Positions 1 to 11,928 of a stretch of DNA of 64,000 nucleotides are shown here, one piece after another (position 1 is the stretch's first letter; the number at the start of each line of letters is the position of its first letter). The notes beneath the pieces are model-generated. The model was not told the DNA's origin and did not search any database. It was given only the letters and a program-made list of their open reading frames with translations. Where the stretch lies: assembly GCA_028023455.1 (NCBI GenBank), contig JAQFVV010000063.1:2723081-2787080 (forward strand). Reading direction: 5' to 3'. Origin of the DNA: Epiperipatus broadwayi. Taxonomy: Eukaryota > Onychophora > Udeonychophora > Euonychophora > Peripatidae. Both the position numbers and the translations under genes were made by a program.

Positions 1-525
1 CATAAATGCTTGACTGCTTCTAAGGTTCTTCTCTTAAATGAATTCAAAATGAATTATTGTATAAACCATAAATGCTTGACTGCTTCTAAGGTTCTTCCCT
101 TAAATGAATTCAAAATGAACTATTGTTGAATTAGAATATTTCCAAGCTTCTTCTCATAAATGAATTCAAAATGAACTATTGTTGAATTAGAATGTTTCCA
201 AGCTTCTTCTCATAAAGGAATTCAAAAATGAACTATTGTTGAATTAGAATATTTCCAAGCTTCTTCTCATAAAGGAATTCAAAAATGAACTATTGTTGAA
301 TTAGAATATTTCCAAGCTTCTTCTCATAAAGGAATTCAAAAATGAACTATTGTTGAATTAGAATGTTTCCAAGCTTCTTCTCATAAATGAATTCAAAATG
401 AACTATTGTTGAATTAGAATATTTCCAAGCTTCTTCTCATAAAGGAATTCAAAAATGAACTATTGTTGAATTAGACTGTTTCCAAACTTCTTCTCATAAA
501 TGAACTTGTAAATGAACTATTGATA
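1..525. repeat. ~57-bp tandem repeat array, about 9 units
   Basis: A unit of about 56-57 bp (AACTATTGTTGAATTAGAAT, then TTTCCAAGCTTCTTCTCATA, then AATGAATTCAAAATG) repeats head to tail. The first two units are longer (about 66 bp) and more diverged, with TGCTTGACTGCTTCTAAGG in place of the TTTCCAAGC stretch. Interior units differ by one or two bases, for example ATGAATT versus GGAATT. No reading frame stays open through the array, so it is a minisatellite. It starts at the window edge and is probably longer to the left. Confidence 0.93.
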
Positions 526-1050
526 AAAAAAAAGAACTGCTTCTAGCTCTTTCATAAGTAAAATGAAAATGTGTTATCATGTGGATAGAAATGAATTTCG
601 TTAGAAATTGCAAATTAATTGTTATTTAATAAATTTTTTTTTTGTTACTAAAAATTAAATTGGTTATCCAGTTGTCCAATTCTGTTTTGTTTTATTGCAT
701 CACTCATCAGTTATAGCACTGGTTCATGAGAATCTCATGCCTTCTGAGCTACGTCTGACATAACTAGACCTAGGCAAGTCAGGTTGTAGTGAGACGGAAC
801 TCTAATGGCGCTTTTTGGGAAACCAAACATAGAAATATTTAGATGTTTCCAGTCTTTTTGGCACTACATCCTCTGATGAGCAGGAAATATTGTTGTAGGA
901 GGCATTAACATCTGCATTAGGAATGTCAATTGATAGTTCCTTCCTACAGCATGCTCATCAGAAAATTGTTACAACTGACGTAATAAAAGGGTTGTATGCG
1001 GGTCCGGTTACAATATATATGTGTGTGTGTGTGTGCTATTACCTGTCATG
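526..1050. other. no gene; short (TG)n tract
   Basis: I see no coding potential here. A (TG)n tract lies at about 1018-1035. Around 870-965 CTCTGATGAGCAGGAAAT is followed by TGCTCATCAG, a small inverted match of about 10 bp whose meaning is unclear. Confidence 0.6.
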
Positions 1051-1099
1051 TTTATTATATATTTGTTTGCTGGTCACCCAGTCATAGTTGGGGACACAA
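1050..1099 (+). repeat. 5' LTR-end remnant (direct repeat with 4034-4083)
   Basis: The segment ending TTTGCTGGTCACCCAGTCAT then AGTTGGGGACACA recurs at 4034-4083 with only a few substitutions. It sits just upstream of the gag-like relic, and its partner lies downstream of the integrase-tail relic. That is where the two LTR ends of a Ty3/gypsy element should be, and both copies end in CA. I see no clear primer-binding site after it, and the upstream part of the LTR cannot be matched. Confidence 0.5.
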
Positions 1100-1309
1100 A
1101 AAATTATTAGCACAGTCGCATTAAACCTGTGAATAGTGGATAAGTTTAAAAAGCAAATTATTGGCTGTCACTGTTGTTCAAACTAGGGAAATAGGAAAGA
1201 GTTTAAGCCATTAGTAAGCTTAAGCCATTAAGGTTTTTGAACTTAGGGAGAAAAGTACAGAAATATAGTCATTAAAGTTTGTAGTAAGGCTAATTGTTCA
1301 GAAATCAAT

Positions 1310-2440
1310 CATGAGTGTTTTTGGGTAGAATTCCATACCTGAATTTGAGATCAGCAACATGTCTGAACGGCCATTGTATATTGCACAGTTGCAAAACTTC
1401 TTCATCAATATTGAATGGTATTGAAGATAACAAATGGAGTGTTTCACTGGTATTAAAGTGTTAAAGGTCATAAATAGATTGTTTGAGATACCCATTACTG
1501 AGAAAGTAAAGTATGAGGATCTAATAGAGAAAATAAGTGATAATTTTAGCCCTCGTCTGTCATGGCACATAGCTTACTTAACCCTATGAAGAAGGAAGCA
1601 GCTGGAGGGTGAAAAAATTAAAGAGTATACTGCATCTCTTAGGAAATTGACCAAAGGTTGTGGGAATGGTGAGGTTGTGGATGAAATACTCAAGAACCAG
1701 TTACTATGGGAAATGTCTAACAATAGGCTCAGACAGCAATTTCTCATAGAACCTGAAATTACATATGAGATGACCATTAAGAAAGGCATAGGGTATGAGT
1801 TAATGTTTCAACAGGCTAAGGCTTTTAACACACATAGGGATGAAAACCCTAGAATGAGTATGTTTAAAGCAAAACAGGAAATGCCTTTGAAAGCTAAAAT
1901 ATCTAAGAAATGGGAGAGTAACATGTTTTTACTCTGGTAAAACAGGTCACATATCAAAAGAAGGTAGGTGGCATAAAGAGTCATGTTTTAAATGCAGACA
2001 AAAGGAAAATTTTGCTCGTATTTGCAGAAACAAATTCTATGCAAGTAAATATAGAAAGTTACCATATAATTAAAAATATGAGCACCTAAGTTTTAAATCA
2101 GTTTATGATGAAGCTAAGACTTTATGGAAAAAAATTGTTGGTGAAGATAGGTAGTGGGTCAGGTATTTCTCTGATATCACTAACAGACTGGATGTCGCTG
2201 TCATCTATAATGCAGAAAATAAATTGGAGAAAATGAACATTAAAGCATGTCATGTAAATGGAAATGCTTTAAGATTATTAGGCCATGTGTCAGTGCCCAT
2301 CAACTATTGCAGTAAAAAATATGTCTACCACTATACATTGTAAAAGGGTAGTTTAATCTTATCCTTGTGAGGGAGTGGTTCCATGAACTAGGAATCTAAA
2401 TTAAAATTATTAAAAAAATCCCTCTTGATTGAGAAACAGT
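1310..2440 (+). pseudogene. Ty3/gypsy gag and protease remnant
   Basis: Several frames together encode a decayed Ty3/gypsy Gag followed by the start of Pol. At about 1600-1850 a capsid-like stretch reads IKEYTASLRKL ... RLRQQFLIEPEITYE, which fits the retrotransposon Gag family. From 1924 two zinc knuckles follow as CFYSGKTGHISKEG and CFKCRQKENFARIC. Each keeps the CX2CX4HX4C spacing, but the first has lost two metal ligands and the second has lost its histidine. A retroviral-type protease follows at 2140-2190 (VKIGSGSGISLISLTDW), where the catalytic Asp of DSG is Gly, with its downstream LRLLGHVSV strand at about 2265. WFHELGI then KIIKKIPLD at about 2370-2425 matches the end of the protease region. 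There are several frameshifts and stops, so it is inactive. Confidence 0.8.
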
Positions 2441-2561
2441 ATACAAAAAGCCAGATTTCTTTAATAAGGAGTTCTGAGAAAATGTGCAACTGTTCATCTA
2501 TAAAACTAGTAAATTTCCCTTTGTTCAAGTAAATGACAGATAGTGCCAACAAAAGGCATTA

Positions 2562-2907
2562 TATCTCTGTGATGGGTGGGTCATGTATTAAACCACCTGC
2601 ACTGGCAACAAGAAGACAGCTGCAAAGAATATTTGAATCATTTTAAAAAGGGATTACATTTTTAGATAAAGAACTAAAAACTTATTAACTGAGAGTAAAA
2701 TATGAAGCTGGCTGAAAAAATGAAAAAATACAAACAATGGACCAAAAAAGAGACAATATACACATAATACATGACAGAGTTTGGGTTCAAGACATAATCC
2801 AGAAGAAATGAGTTAGGGAAATTGCAAAAATATTATCAAAAACAATAGCAATAATCCAAGTTCAGGATAGGATATCATACAGAAGACCTGTAAATCATAT
2901 CCATTGG
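2562..2907 (+). pseudogene. Ty3/gypsy integrase remnant (N-terminal edge and C-terminal tail)
   Basis: At 2562-2650 the frame reads GGSCIKPPALATRRQLQRIF, resembling the stretch before the integrase zinc-binding domain (a VPP-type motif, then helices). At 2770-2907 it reads HDRVWVQDIIQKK-stop-VREIAKILSKTI, then QVQDRISYRRPVNHIHW. That is the typical C-terminal chromodomain-free tail of gypsy integrases (DRVWVRD ... Y.VQ...WRRHVNH). Reverse transcriptase, RNase H and the DDE core are absent between the protease at 2.4 kb and this tail, so the element has a large internal deletion. Family assignment rests on motif recognition alone. Confidence 0.68.
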
Positions 2908-3301
2908 TGATTCAAAGAAGATTGGTAAATTGAAATGCCCAGGCCCAAAGATGAAATATCAACAAATGCAGGACAGGGAGGAACCTACACCACATGGAAA
3001 AAGGATCAAGGATGAAGAGGAAAACAAGAAAGCTGTGAGATGGAAACCAGAAGAATGGAACAGAAACTAGAATCAACATGGAAGCTGACTGGATTAACAA
3101 CTAAATCACCCAGATTCAGACATCAGATATGAAGACTGCCAGATTCAACGACTATACATAAACCTAAACAATTTTTCTGGAATAAGGGAAGGAGTGCAAA
3201 ATATTAAATAATATTTTAAACTTACACATGCTGATAAATAAATCATTGAAAAGAAATGTTTCAATTAAACATAGTTTAAATAAACATAGTCACATGTATA
3301 T

Positions 3302-3535
3302 ATTAATTAATGGAATAGACCTTATAAATTACTTTATATGAAAATGAATTTCTAAGACCCTAATTAATTGTATAGATTTAAAACCTCATAGATATGGAAA
3401 TAAATTCCTAAGATTAATTAATATTATAGACTTTAAAAACTTACTGTATATGGAAATAAATTCCTAAGAGAGTAATTAATTGTATAATTAAAAAACTAAG
3501 AGGAATTTCATTGTATGATAACAAACTCTAAATAA
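3302..3535. repeat. diverged tandem repeat, ~65-bp period, ~3.5 units
   Basis: The pattern TAATTAATTGTATAGA, TTTAAAAACTTACTGTATATG, GAAATAAATTCCTAAGA recurs about every 60-65 bp with clear divergence. It lies inside what would be the 3' LTR or 3' non-coding part of the gypsy relic. Confidence 0.7.
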
Positions 3536-3589
3536 TATGTAAATTAATTAAGTGAATTAATTAATTAAAGCCAAAAGAATTTACTCCAG

Positions 3590-4083
3590 AAAAGATAAGA
3601 GAAACAAAAGAAGAGATGGATATAAAAAAGCTATAAAAAAGGACTGTTGGCTTTTTCTTTGGTTGCTTCTACCATCACTGTGTCCATGAATTGAAAATCT
3701 GTGAAGATCATCATCAAAGGACTTGATTCCCAGGATCTTAGCTTCTGTAGATCACTTAGTCAACTACTACTTTTAACTGACCATCTTGGCCTCATTATTA
3801 TTTTAAAACATGTTGAAGATTGTAGTATAAAGACTATACATGTTAGTGAAGGTAAAGTGAATAATAACTTACCTACATGTTACAAACATTATTTGCTGTT
3901 CAGTAATTAATCTGTGAATTAAGCTCGTTCAAATGCAGACTTTATATATGTGTTAATGATCAGTATAGTAATTCTTTTTTCTAGTTGTTAAATTATTATT
4001 GTTAAATATATATGTGCTGTTATTTGTTGAGATTATTGTATATTTGTTTGCTGGTCACCCAATCATAGTTGTGGACACAGCAA
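3590..4083 (+). repeat. probable 3' LTR portion of the gypsy relic
   Basis: Downstream of the integrase tail lies a purine-rich tract (about 3183-3196, AATAAGGGAAGGAG). Further on a TATA-rich promoter-like segment (GATATAAAAAAGCTATAAAA, about 3619-3640) precedes a more complex 400 bp. The last 50 bp (4034-4083) match the 5' LTR-end remnant at 1050-1099 and end in CA. The 5' boundary is not clear, because the corresponding part of the upstream LTR is not recognisable. Confidence 0.45.
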
Positions 4084-7000
4084 TTTTCATATTTAAATTA
4101 TACTAGTCTTTGAATTGGGATTGATAATATCTTTTCATCACCACAGATCCTACCTGATTTTTTCCTACCATTACAAATGGCCACCTATCTGTGGGACCAA
4201 TGATGTTCAAATACTGGTAGCCTTACTGCAGAATTTCCAATCAACTTGATCTCAAATATAACCACATCTGAGAAAAAGGTATACATTTTATGCAAAATTA
4301 ATATAAAAAAATTATTGTGAAATATGTAATGATAGTATTGATGAATATAAAATATAAAATAGGGGTTAATGTATATTTAAACAGCTCATATTTAGAGTTA
4401 AATAGAAAATCTCTGATTTCAGAGATCATATTGGATTTTTGACTGTTGGGGTGTATTTAGCTGTACTTTAACTTTTGATGCTGGATGGAGGGATATGTCA
4501 TTGACTTGTGGATACAATGTTTATATATAACTTTGAGATGTGTTGTATCTCAGGCATTGCTCAACCCAACTTTCTGATTTTCACATTTTGTATTGTTTAC
4601 CATGGTGCAGTTAACATAGTCCTGCCATGATCCCAACCTTTAATTCTCCATGCAGAGCATAGTTTTGTATTTTCCACCTCTAATACTCAAGGAAGCATGG
4701 CTTTGCAAAGATGTTCACATTTTTTCTTCATATCAATGTTTATAGTTGCTTATAGTGTCCAAATTGAGGTAATTCTCTTTGTGTTCATGCTGCATTGTGT
4801 ACAGAATTGCAGGTCACTATTCATTTTGTTAGCCATCAGATGCCTGTCAGATCTTTAAAAAAATTTGATGAGTACATAGTTTGAGGTATGAACTTTGTTT
4901 TGACTATATCTGTACATTATCATTTCTCTTTTTCTTTGACTCATGACAAGGAATATGAGATGATTATGTGCATCATGGTATAACCTTCTGAATAAGCACC
5001 GGAAATATTGATTGTAATTATATAGCACTGTATCAGTAAAAGCTGATTGCATCTTACTAAAAAAATGAAATAACCTGAAATTTTTAATTTTTTTATTAAT
5101 AACCTAAAACTATGTTTAAAAGCAAATTCTGAGATGTTTAGTATTTTCTTTAGTAAGTAATTCATGATAAAAAGGGTGTGGCTTGTCGCAGGGATTGTCA
5201 GTTTAGTTAAGTTGATCCAAGTTTGTTTTATTTGACTGCAGAACAGTATTGATATTTGTTTAGATAATTCTCTAGTTTATTTGCTTATAATATTTCAATC
5301 CATAGTGCAAATAGTGCAACATGTCTGGCTCATCACCATAGAAACTGTCATTTCAGTCAGATCAGTTTAGTACCTGTAGTACAGTATTTATGGATGTTCA
5401 TGTATGCTTTTGCCACCTTTCAGCTTTATTTTCCATTTATGTACTTCATTAAATCACCATATATCATGTTTCATAGCAAAATATTTGATTTTCTAACCCA
5501 TAGCTTGGATAAACAATTAAAACACAATTTAAATAAATTAATAGATCACTGGACCAATGGATTGTCAACAGACAAATACACTATTAAATATTTTATTTCC
5601 TAAAATAATTATCATTAGTTATTGTTTTGTTGCTTTAGAAATACAGAACATTTTATTCTTGGTTCAATTTAATATTTTTTTTAAAAAAAAAGATTTTTGA
5701 AAAGGAAGATTCTTGCATATTTTGGAACTAATTAGCTCAGTGTAATGAGAGGAGTTTTTTTCCCCAGAGTTGAACATTTGAGTGATTTTGGATTGATGGG
5801 AGAACAGATGCCTGGGTAAAAATTGGGTATAAAGGGGAATACTTTTACAAAAAGTGGACTTTGACTTTTCTTTTTTGATTTCAACAATTCTTTCTCCATA
5901 AAAAGTTTTTATTAGTACAATTTTGATTCTACAAGCTGATTCTTCCATGGTCCAAGCTAGACATTAAAAACTATTAATTTTCTGAAAGAAATGCAGGCAT
6001 AGACGACAGCAAAAATAAGGCATATCTTCCCTGCTTCTAACTGACTTGTTTAAATTCTAAAATCATCATTTGAAATGTGTATGTATGCCTATATTATAAA
6101 TTAATTTAACCTTAATTTTTAATATTAAAGAAATAATTGAAATGTGGGTTTATATTTCAAGTCTACTTGACTTAAATCTTGTCTCTAATGTTAAAGAAGT
6201 AATAGAAATGTATGGCTTCATTATAAGTTTGATTTACTTAGATTATCACTATGAATGTGAGGCAAATGGCCTCGAAAACGCTTAGTGTTTAATAATTTTT
6301 GAATTTTTATAGCTTCTCTTTCAAGCGCTTCACACACTTTTAATTTTGTATATTAGATTTAATCTTTAACACTAAAGAAATAACTGGAGCATGTGGATTT
6401 TATTGTTATGTTGGAAAATTTATGCTTAACTTTTTCATTAAACACTTCAGAGACTCGTTGTTGATAATTTTTGCTAGCTAAAAAAGAATAAAGATTAAAT
6501 GGAAGGATGTGTGCAGATAACCTATTCTAATCTGCTTTATTATTATTAGCAATAAAACATTTACCTAATCATTGTGTATCTGGAAATGAGAAACAAAAAT
6601 GTGCAACATATAATTAATAAATTATTAACTTATCTCTAAATGTGCTGATAAATGAATGGATAGAACAGCATGAAACTGGATATGAATTCCTTTTATTTTA
6701 TTGTTCTCATTTGCTTTTGATTTTTTTATTACATCATTAATAAACTCACATGAATTTAAATGGATTTTATAAACTGATTAGTTATTTGCTTTGTGAATGA
6801 CTTTTTTTTGAAAACTTGGAACAAATGCTTAAACATATCTAATGAATTAGATAATAAATTATTGTTCAACTTATGCTTCATTAGATATTTATTACCATAA
6901 TAAATATTTTCATGTGTTATATTGCCAGCGGTTTCATGAGCTGTTGCTGAGAACTTTGAAACACTATCCAATTGGATCTAATGTCTTATTTATCTCTCTG

Positions 7001-8032
7001 CAGGAAACTGTTATATGTTTATCCATATTTGTAATTATACCAATGACCATCATCATTTAGTACATGACTAAGATATGTCATTCTACAGACTGTAAATAAA
7101 CTTTTCATTCCAGCTAAAAAGAAAGCTTTAATGATTATTATTATTTTGTTAGCATTTGATAGATAGGTAGATTTAAAATTTTGTCTTATGATATTCTTTT
7201 TATTATTTGATTATTTCTCTCTTCAAGAATGTCTCACAAAGGTATAATATGGAGAGATATTATACTGAGTAATTAGTATTATTTTAATAGTTTTTATTAT
7301 GTACTTGTGTTTCTATATGTGCTTGTACTAGAAATAGAAATATCAGTTTACTATGTAGGAGTTAACAGCTCATCTTTGAAAAGAGGTCATTATGTAAATT
7401 TTATTGTTTATATTTGTGTTTTTAAAAAATTATAAAATAATTATTTCTAAATAATTGTTTTAGTCAAAATTAATAAATTTGTTGTTTATCCCAAACCAAA
7501 CTTTTTATTTTAATTTTGTGCTAATGCCAAATACCTTAAAGAATTATTTCATCTTTGCTTTGCTAGAAGTTATTTTGTTTTGCTTAGTTAATAATAATTA
7601 TTATATTTCCAAGTTGAAATATTATACTTCATCAGAAATGAGACATTTATTCATTATTTCTTTTACCACTTATTAAGTAATGTTGTTATAGTATTTATTA
7701 TCAAATGTGATTTGAAATTGTTTATGTGTTATTATGCTTATATGCTGGTTTGTTATTTAATCTAGTTATAATAATGTTTGAATTGAAAGTAGAAATAATT
7801 TAATTGCCATTGTTTTCGGAGGATGAAATGTGCCAAAAAGAAATGGAAAGTTTAGAGATTTATTTAAGTGTGAATTTATTATTTCTTTATTATGCTTAGA
7901 TTGAAATGTATTTAGTGGCTATGCAAAATAAAATTATTTATGTTATATATTGTATTTAATTGAGATAACTCTCCCTTAATTTATTTGAGTATTTGCCATG
8001 AATGGATTATATAGTATATTGTCAGGGATTGA
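4084..8032. other. AT-rich DNA without recognisable gene
   Basis: About 4 kb without any frame I can assign. Short open frames are what chance gives at this base composition. A segment at 4138-4275, preceded by a pyrimidine/AG-like sequence (TTTTCATCACCACAG) and followed by AAAAGGTATAC, superficially resembles an exon with splice sites, but all three frames carry stops. A diverged repeat at 6115-6400 is listed separately. Confidence 0.6.
6115..6400. repeat. diverged repeat (three copies of a ~35-bp motif)
   Basis: TTAATATTAAAGAAATAATT, then GAAATGTGGGTTTAT, recurs at about 6118, 6186 and 6368 with substitutions (TAATGTTAAAGAAGTAATAG; TAACACTAAAGAAATAACTG). The first two are 67 bp apart. It is probably an old tandem repeat. 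Confidence 0.5.
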
Positions 8033-8160
8033 GAGAGCTCTCCTTGGGGGGTTCTTTTATTTTTAAAAGGGTTTTTTTCTTTTTTTTGGGGGGGCCCCTG
8101 TTTTTTAAGAAGGGGGGGTTTTTTTTAAAGAAGGGGTGAATTTTTTTTTTTTTTGGGAAG
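8033..8160. other. homopolymer-rich patch, possible low-quality consensus
   Basis: Within 130 bp there are runs of G (6-8), T (8-16) and C next to each other (TTTTTTGGGGGGGCCCCTG; AAGAAGGGGGGGTTTTTTTT). Such G/T homopolymer stacking is unlike the rest of the window and resembles the degraded end of a chain-terminator read or a consensus artefact. It has no coding or repeat identity that I can see. Confidence 0.55.
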
Positions 8161-8639
8161 TTTACCAAGTATAAAATAGTTTGCTGATAAGAAAAAAAAT
8201 AAAGATTGAATTGATTTTTCTCACAGAATAGCTGAAATAGAATTAGTATTAAAGCTTGTTTGGCTATTGCCATCATCCATATTATGACATTTATCCCAAT
8301 TTCATAAGTAAACCAATTGGATTTAGTTATATTAATTATTTTAAAGAGATAGCATAACTCAGATGCATGCATAAAATATTATTAATTTGGAAGGTATGGA
8401 GAAATCCATCATTAATGTGTAACTCTTTAATTATTGTTTCAAATCATTTTATATTAATTATTTAGGTTTTATACCATCAACTCTCATAATATTTCATCCT
8501 CATTTAAATGAGCAAGCAAAAGAAAGTGTAGCTAATGAATAGAATTACTTATTTGGTTTGTGAAGAATAGCTTGACCTCTTACTCATAGATTTAAACCCT
8601 CTCATATTATTTTGATGTGCATTTGAAGTAAATGCAAAG

Positions 8640-8967
8640 AATTTAGTTTCACATTTTATAATTTTAGTGCCAGTGTTTAACATAGTTTTATTTTTCATGA
8701 GCATATCAGAATTGACTGGTAATGTATCTGCAATTGAAGTAAAATACCAAGAAGTTAATTTCATGCTTAGTTATCTTAGTATAGCATTATAACATTTCTG
8801 TGTCATAGGTATCAGAATTGACTGATAGCTTATGTATATTTTATAAGTAAAATATCCAGAAGTTTAGTTTAATATTTTTCTATTTTGGTGCCAGTATTAT
8901 AATGTTTCCTTTTATAGGCTTGTCAAAATGGATTGATAGCTGGCAAATGTTAAATAAAATACAGAAA
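8640..8967. repeat. diverged tandem repeat, ~110-bp period, 3 units
   Basis: Units start at about 8640, 8754 and 8862. Each holds TTAGTTTnAnnTTTTAnnTTT, GTGCCAGTnTTnAACAT, TATCAGAATTGACTGATAGC and AAGTAAAATAnCCAGAA in the same order. Unit lengths are 114, 108 and 106 bp. A partial fourth unit may lie at 8560-8640. No reading frame is conserved. Confidence 0.72.
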
Positions 8968-11202
8968 GCTTATTTTTATGTTGTTTATTTTCATGTAGAC
9001 TATTTAAACATTGATGTTGGAAATATCCCTAAACATGTATACGTGTAAACTATAAAACCAAATGTTTATTTATTTATCTTGTAATAAATGTTTTATTTAT
9101 TTAAAGCCTTGTTCAGAATCCTTCTTTGACATGCATTCATGTTCTATACTTCCACACATGCACACACACTTACATATCCAATATGATAGGGTTGCACTAT
9201 TCCATAATTTAATGATAAACATGTCCAGATCTGATGATGTTGCTTTTTTTGATCCAAACATCATATGAAATATTTCATTATTTAATGATTCTCTGAAAAT
9301 TTTATTACTCATTTATTATTTAGGTGATGAATTGAAATCAAAATGCACCCTATTTCTTTTATTATCTAACTACCACTTTTATTAGAATAATGCTTAATTT
9401 GTGTCATTACTTTTATAATAGTAATTAGAAATTGTTGAAAAGTATAGATTTAAAATTAAGCCATGCAATAAATTAATTTCCTGAGATATTCTCTTATTAT
9501 TTAGATTAGACATCAATTCAGTTACTTATTTTAAATTACTGTACAATTAAAAGATAAGTAGAGTTATATTTTATTGTGTATTTAACTCTAACTTACCATG
9601 CAGTATAGTTAATCAGCATTACATCTTTATTTTATTTTATTTAATTTTATCACACAGTAGAGATTGTTCAATGCATGTTGATGGTGGGAATTGAGGTTAA
9701 ATTATAACTTGTAAATTTAAATGGTAGAATTTCACCTATTTTCATTATTTATTTATTTTAAAACTTAATAAATGTTTTATCTTTATTAATCATAATGTTT
9801 TCTCCCATATCTAATATACATTTTATGCTCTATAGATTTCTATACCTCCCAACTGAACTAAGCTAAGTTAAGACAACATTTTAAGTGTCTCATTAATAAT
9901 TTTAAAGTGAGATCAAACTAGTAGTTTACTCTATGATCAATAGAATTAGTGCCCCAAGGTATTTGTGGATAGGAAAGGTAGGAGAGATGTTGGGGGAGAG
10001 TTACAATATATATATATATATGTGTGTGTATGTGTGTGTGTGTGTGCACTTTACACACAGATAATGAAGCTGATAACAGTAAATAAATTAAATAATATTC
10101 TAAAATTTACTAAGCTGAGCGCTTTCGGGAGGATTCATTCTCCCATATTCATAGCTACTAGAATGTTGAGATAGACCCACATATATGTTAAATCAGTCAT
10201 TATAAATTTTTAAAATGAATTGATTTTTATTTTATTAGTTAATGACAGTTCTAATATGTTAATTTTAAATTATTATACAATACATCTGAGTGCTTATATA
10301 TAGGGGTGTTTTATGTAAACTATTAAAATATATGTAAATTATAATGCAATAGTATATTTTAGTATTTTTATATTGGAATCAAAATCAGAATGATGAATTT
10401 AGTTAGAGTTGTAGCATAATTAGAAGACTTTAATTTTATGTTATTGTTATTATATATATTATATTTTATTAAGTTAATATAGTGAATTTATTTAATTCTA
10501 AACTAGGTTTAAAACATTATATGTTAGTATTATCTTCTGTTCACAGTGCTCTCTCAGCTATTTTCATGCATAATAGGCATTTATGTAGATTGCAGTTTAT
10601 GTTGAGTCTTATGGACATTCCGTTGATAATGATTTCATGGATAGTGAAATGGTATATCCTTTAAAGCCCATGCATTAAATTTATTTAGTGTTTATTATTA
10701 GAAATCAAATTTATAGTTGTCCAGTACATTAATGGTATTAAATGTCCAAGGCATTGATGATGAACATCATGTTTCTGTATCTCAGCATTATGTTTTTAAT
10801 TGTTATATGCTGATGTATTAGCACTTAAGTCTGTGCATTCAAATTATTGTTTATATAATCTGCTCCAAATTTGGCAAAGACTAAATAATTAGCATAATCT
10901 ATAATGAATCACTTTCAAATCTAGTCACAAGGTTGATTGTTGATTTTATTTTTTGATCAATCAAGATGATGAATGATTATTATTATTCTGTGTAATACTG
11001 GTGAATTTACAGTTACTTATAGTATTTGTTCTTGCTGATCTCTCATGCTCATTTCATTGTATCATTATATTCATTATCATTCATGATTTGTATTTAATTT
11101 TATATTTAAATTTAAATTAGATTAGTGTATTAAGTGGGGTTGATGATGAGAATGATTTTGCTATCATTCCAGTTACTCCATGCCCTTACAATATATAATA
11201 TT
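8968..11202. other. AT-rich DNA; one (TA)n/(TG)n microsatellite
   Basis: No recognisable gene or element. A compound microsatellite, (TA)n then (TG)n, lies at about 10006-10048. Confidence 0.6.
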
Positions 11203-11432
11203 TTATAAATAATGCTTTTATTTACTGTGCACTAAAAAGCCAGAAACATTTGTTTTCTTTAATCACAATTTGGATTTTTATATTTAACTTGAAATAAAAA
11301 CAGGGGAAGTCCAGTAAAATCGAATTATTTAATTTATTTTAAGTTAAATATAAAAATACAAATTGTGTTTGAAGAAACCAATTATTTTTGATTTATTAGT
11401 CCACATTAGATAAAAGCTTTATTCATAAAATG
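11203..11432. mobile_element. palindromic MITE (same terminal family as 53.3-54.2 kb)
   Basis: The ~230-bp unit folds on itself. Left inner arm 11250-11296 (TGTTTTCTTTAATCACAATT, then TGGATTTTTATATTTAACTT) pairs with 11331-11378. The outer parts AATGCTTTTATTTACTGTGC and TAGATAAAAGCTTTATTC are also complementary with mismatches. The same arms recur at 53301-53435 and 54055-54175, so this is a dispersed family. No coding capacity is present, and a non-autonomous TIR element is the natural reading. Confidence 0.72.
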
Positions 11433-11925
11433 TTATTTATATATATACAATTTTTGACTTTTCGGACACTTTTTGTAATTATTCAATTCAAATTTTAAAA
11501 TGGAGATTATAAACAATATCACAATCTGTGTAATATTTGGAAGAAAATTTGTGCTCATTAAAAATCATTTACAATACTGTTTTGTTTGTAAAAAAAAAAT
11601 ATTAAAAAAAAAAAATCAACTTTTGCAAAGTTTTAAAATAAATCAACTTTACAATCAAGAGAAATTAATATTTGTTTTTATTTCTATTTTAATTAACTTT
11701 AAACATTTTTTTATAAAACATTTAAAAAAAACATCATGCACATCTTATTGAACTGACATCAGCACATTTGATATTTACCCATCAATACTGTTAGACTGGA
11801 CAAATGACCGAACAACTCTAAAATATTGAATATATTGCATTGTCATTGATTTCAAATGGGTATATAAGATTTGGAAAAAAATCCATTTGATAAAACTATT
11901 TCAAAAAATAAATATATAGAGAAAA
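11433..11925. other. AT-rich, nothing recognised
   Basis: Low-complexity A/T sequence with short A runs. No coding or repeat identity is evident. Confidence 0.55.
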
Positions 11926-11928
11926 GCT

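Noticed and set aside
1-530. CRISPR-like array
   Set aside because: Units are contiguous without unique spacers, so it is a minisatellite in eukaryotic-type DNA.
864-890. CTGATGAGCAGGAAAT as a hammerhead core
   Set aside because: Only four bases separate CTGATGA from GAAA, so no stem II can form.
4138-4280. Exon-like segment with acceptor-like and donor-like sequence
   Set aside because: All three frames contain stops and no neighbouring exons can be found. Splice-like words are common at this A/T content.
5664-5948. 94-codon minus-strand frame starting MEESACRIKIV
   Set aside because: No recognisable domain, no related copy in the window, and no flanking exon signals. The length is plausible by chance.
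8022-8372. 116-codon open frame on the minus strand, one of the longest simple frames in the window
   Set aside because: It runs through the homopolymer patch (poly-K and poly-P coded by runs). It has no motif and is a by-product of low-complexity sequence.
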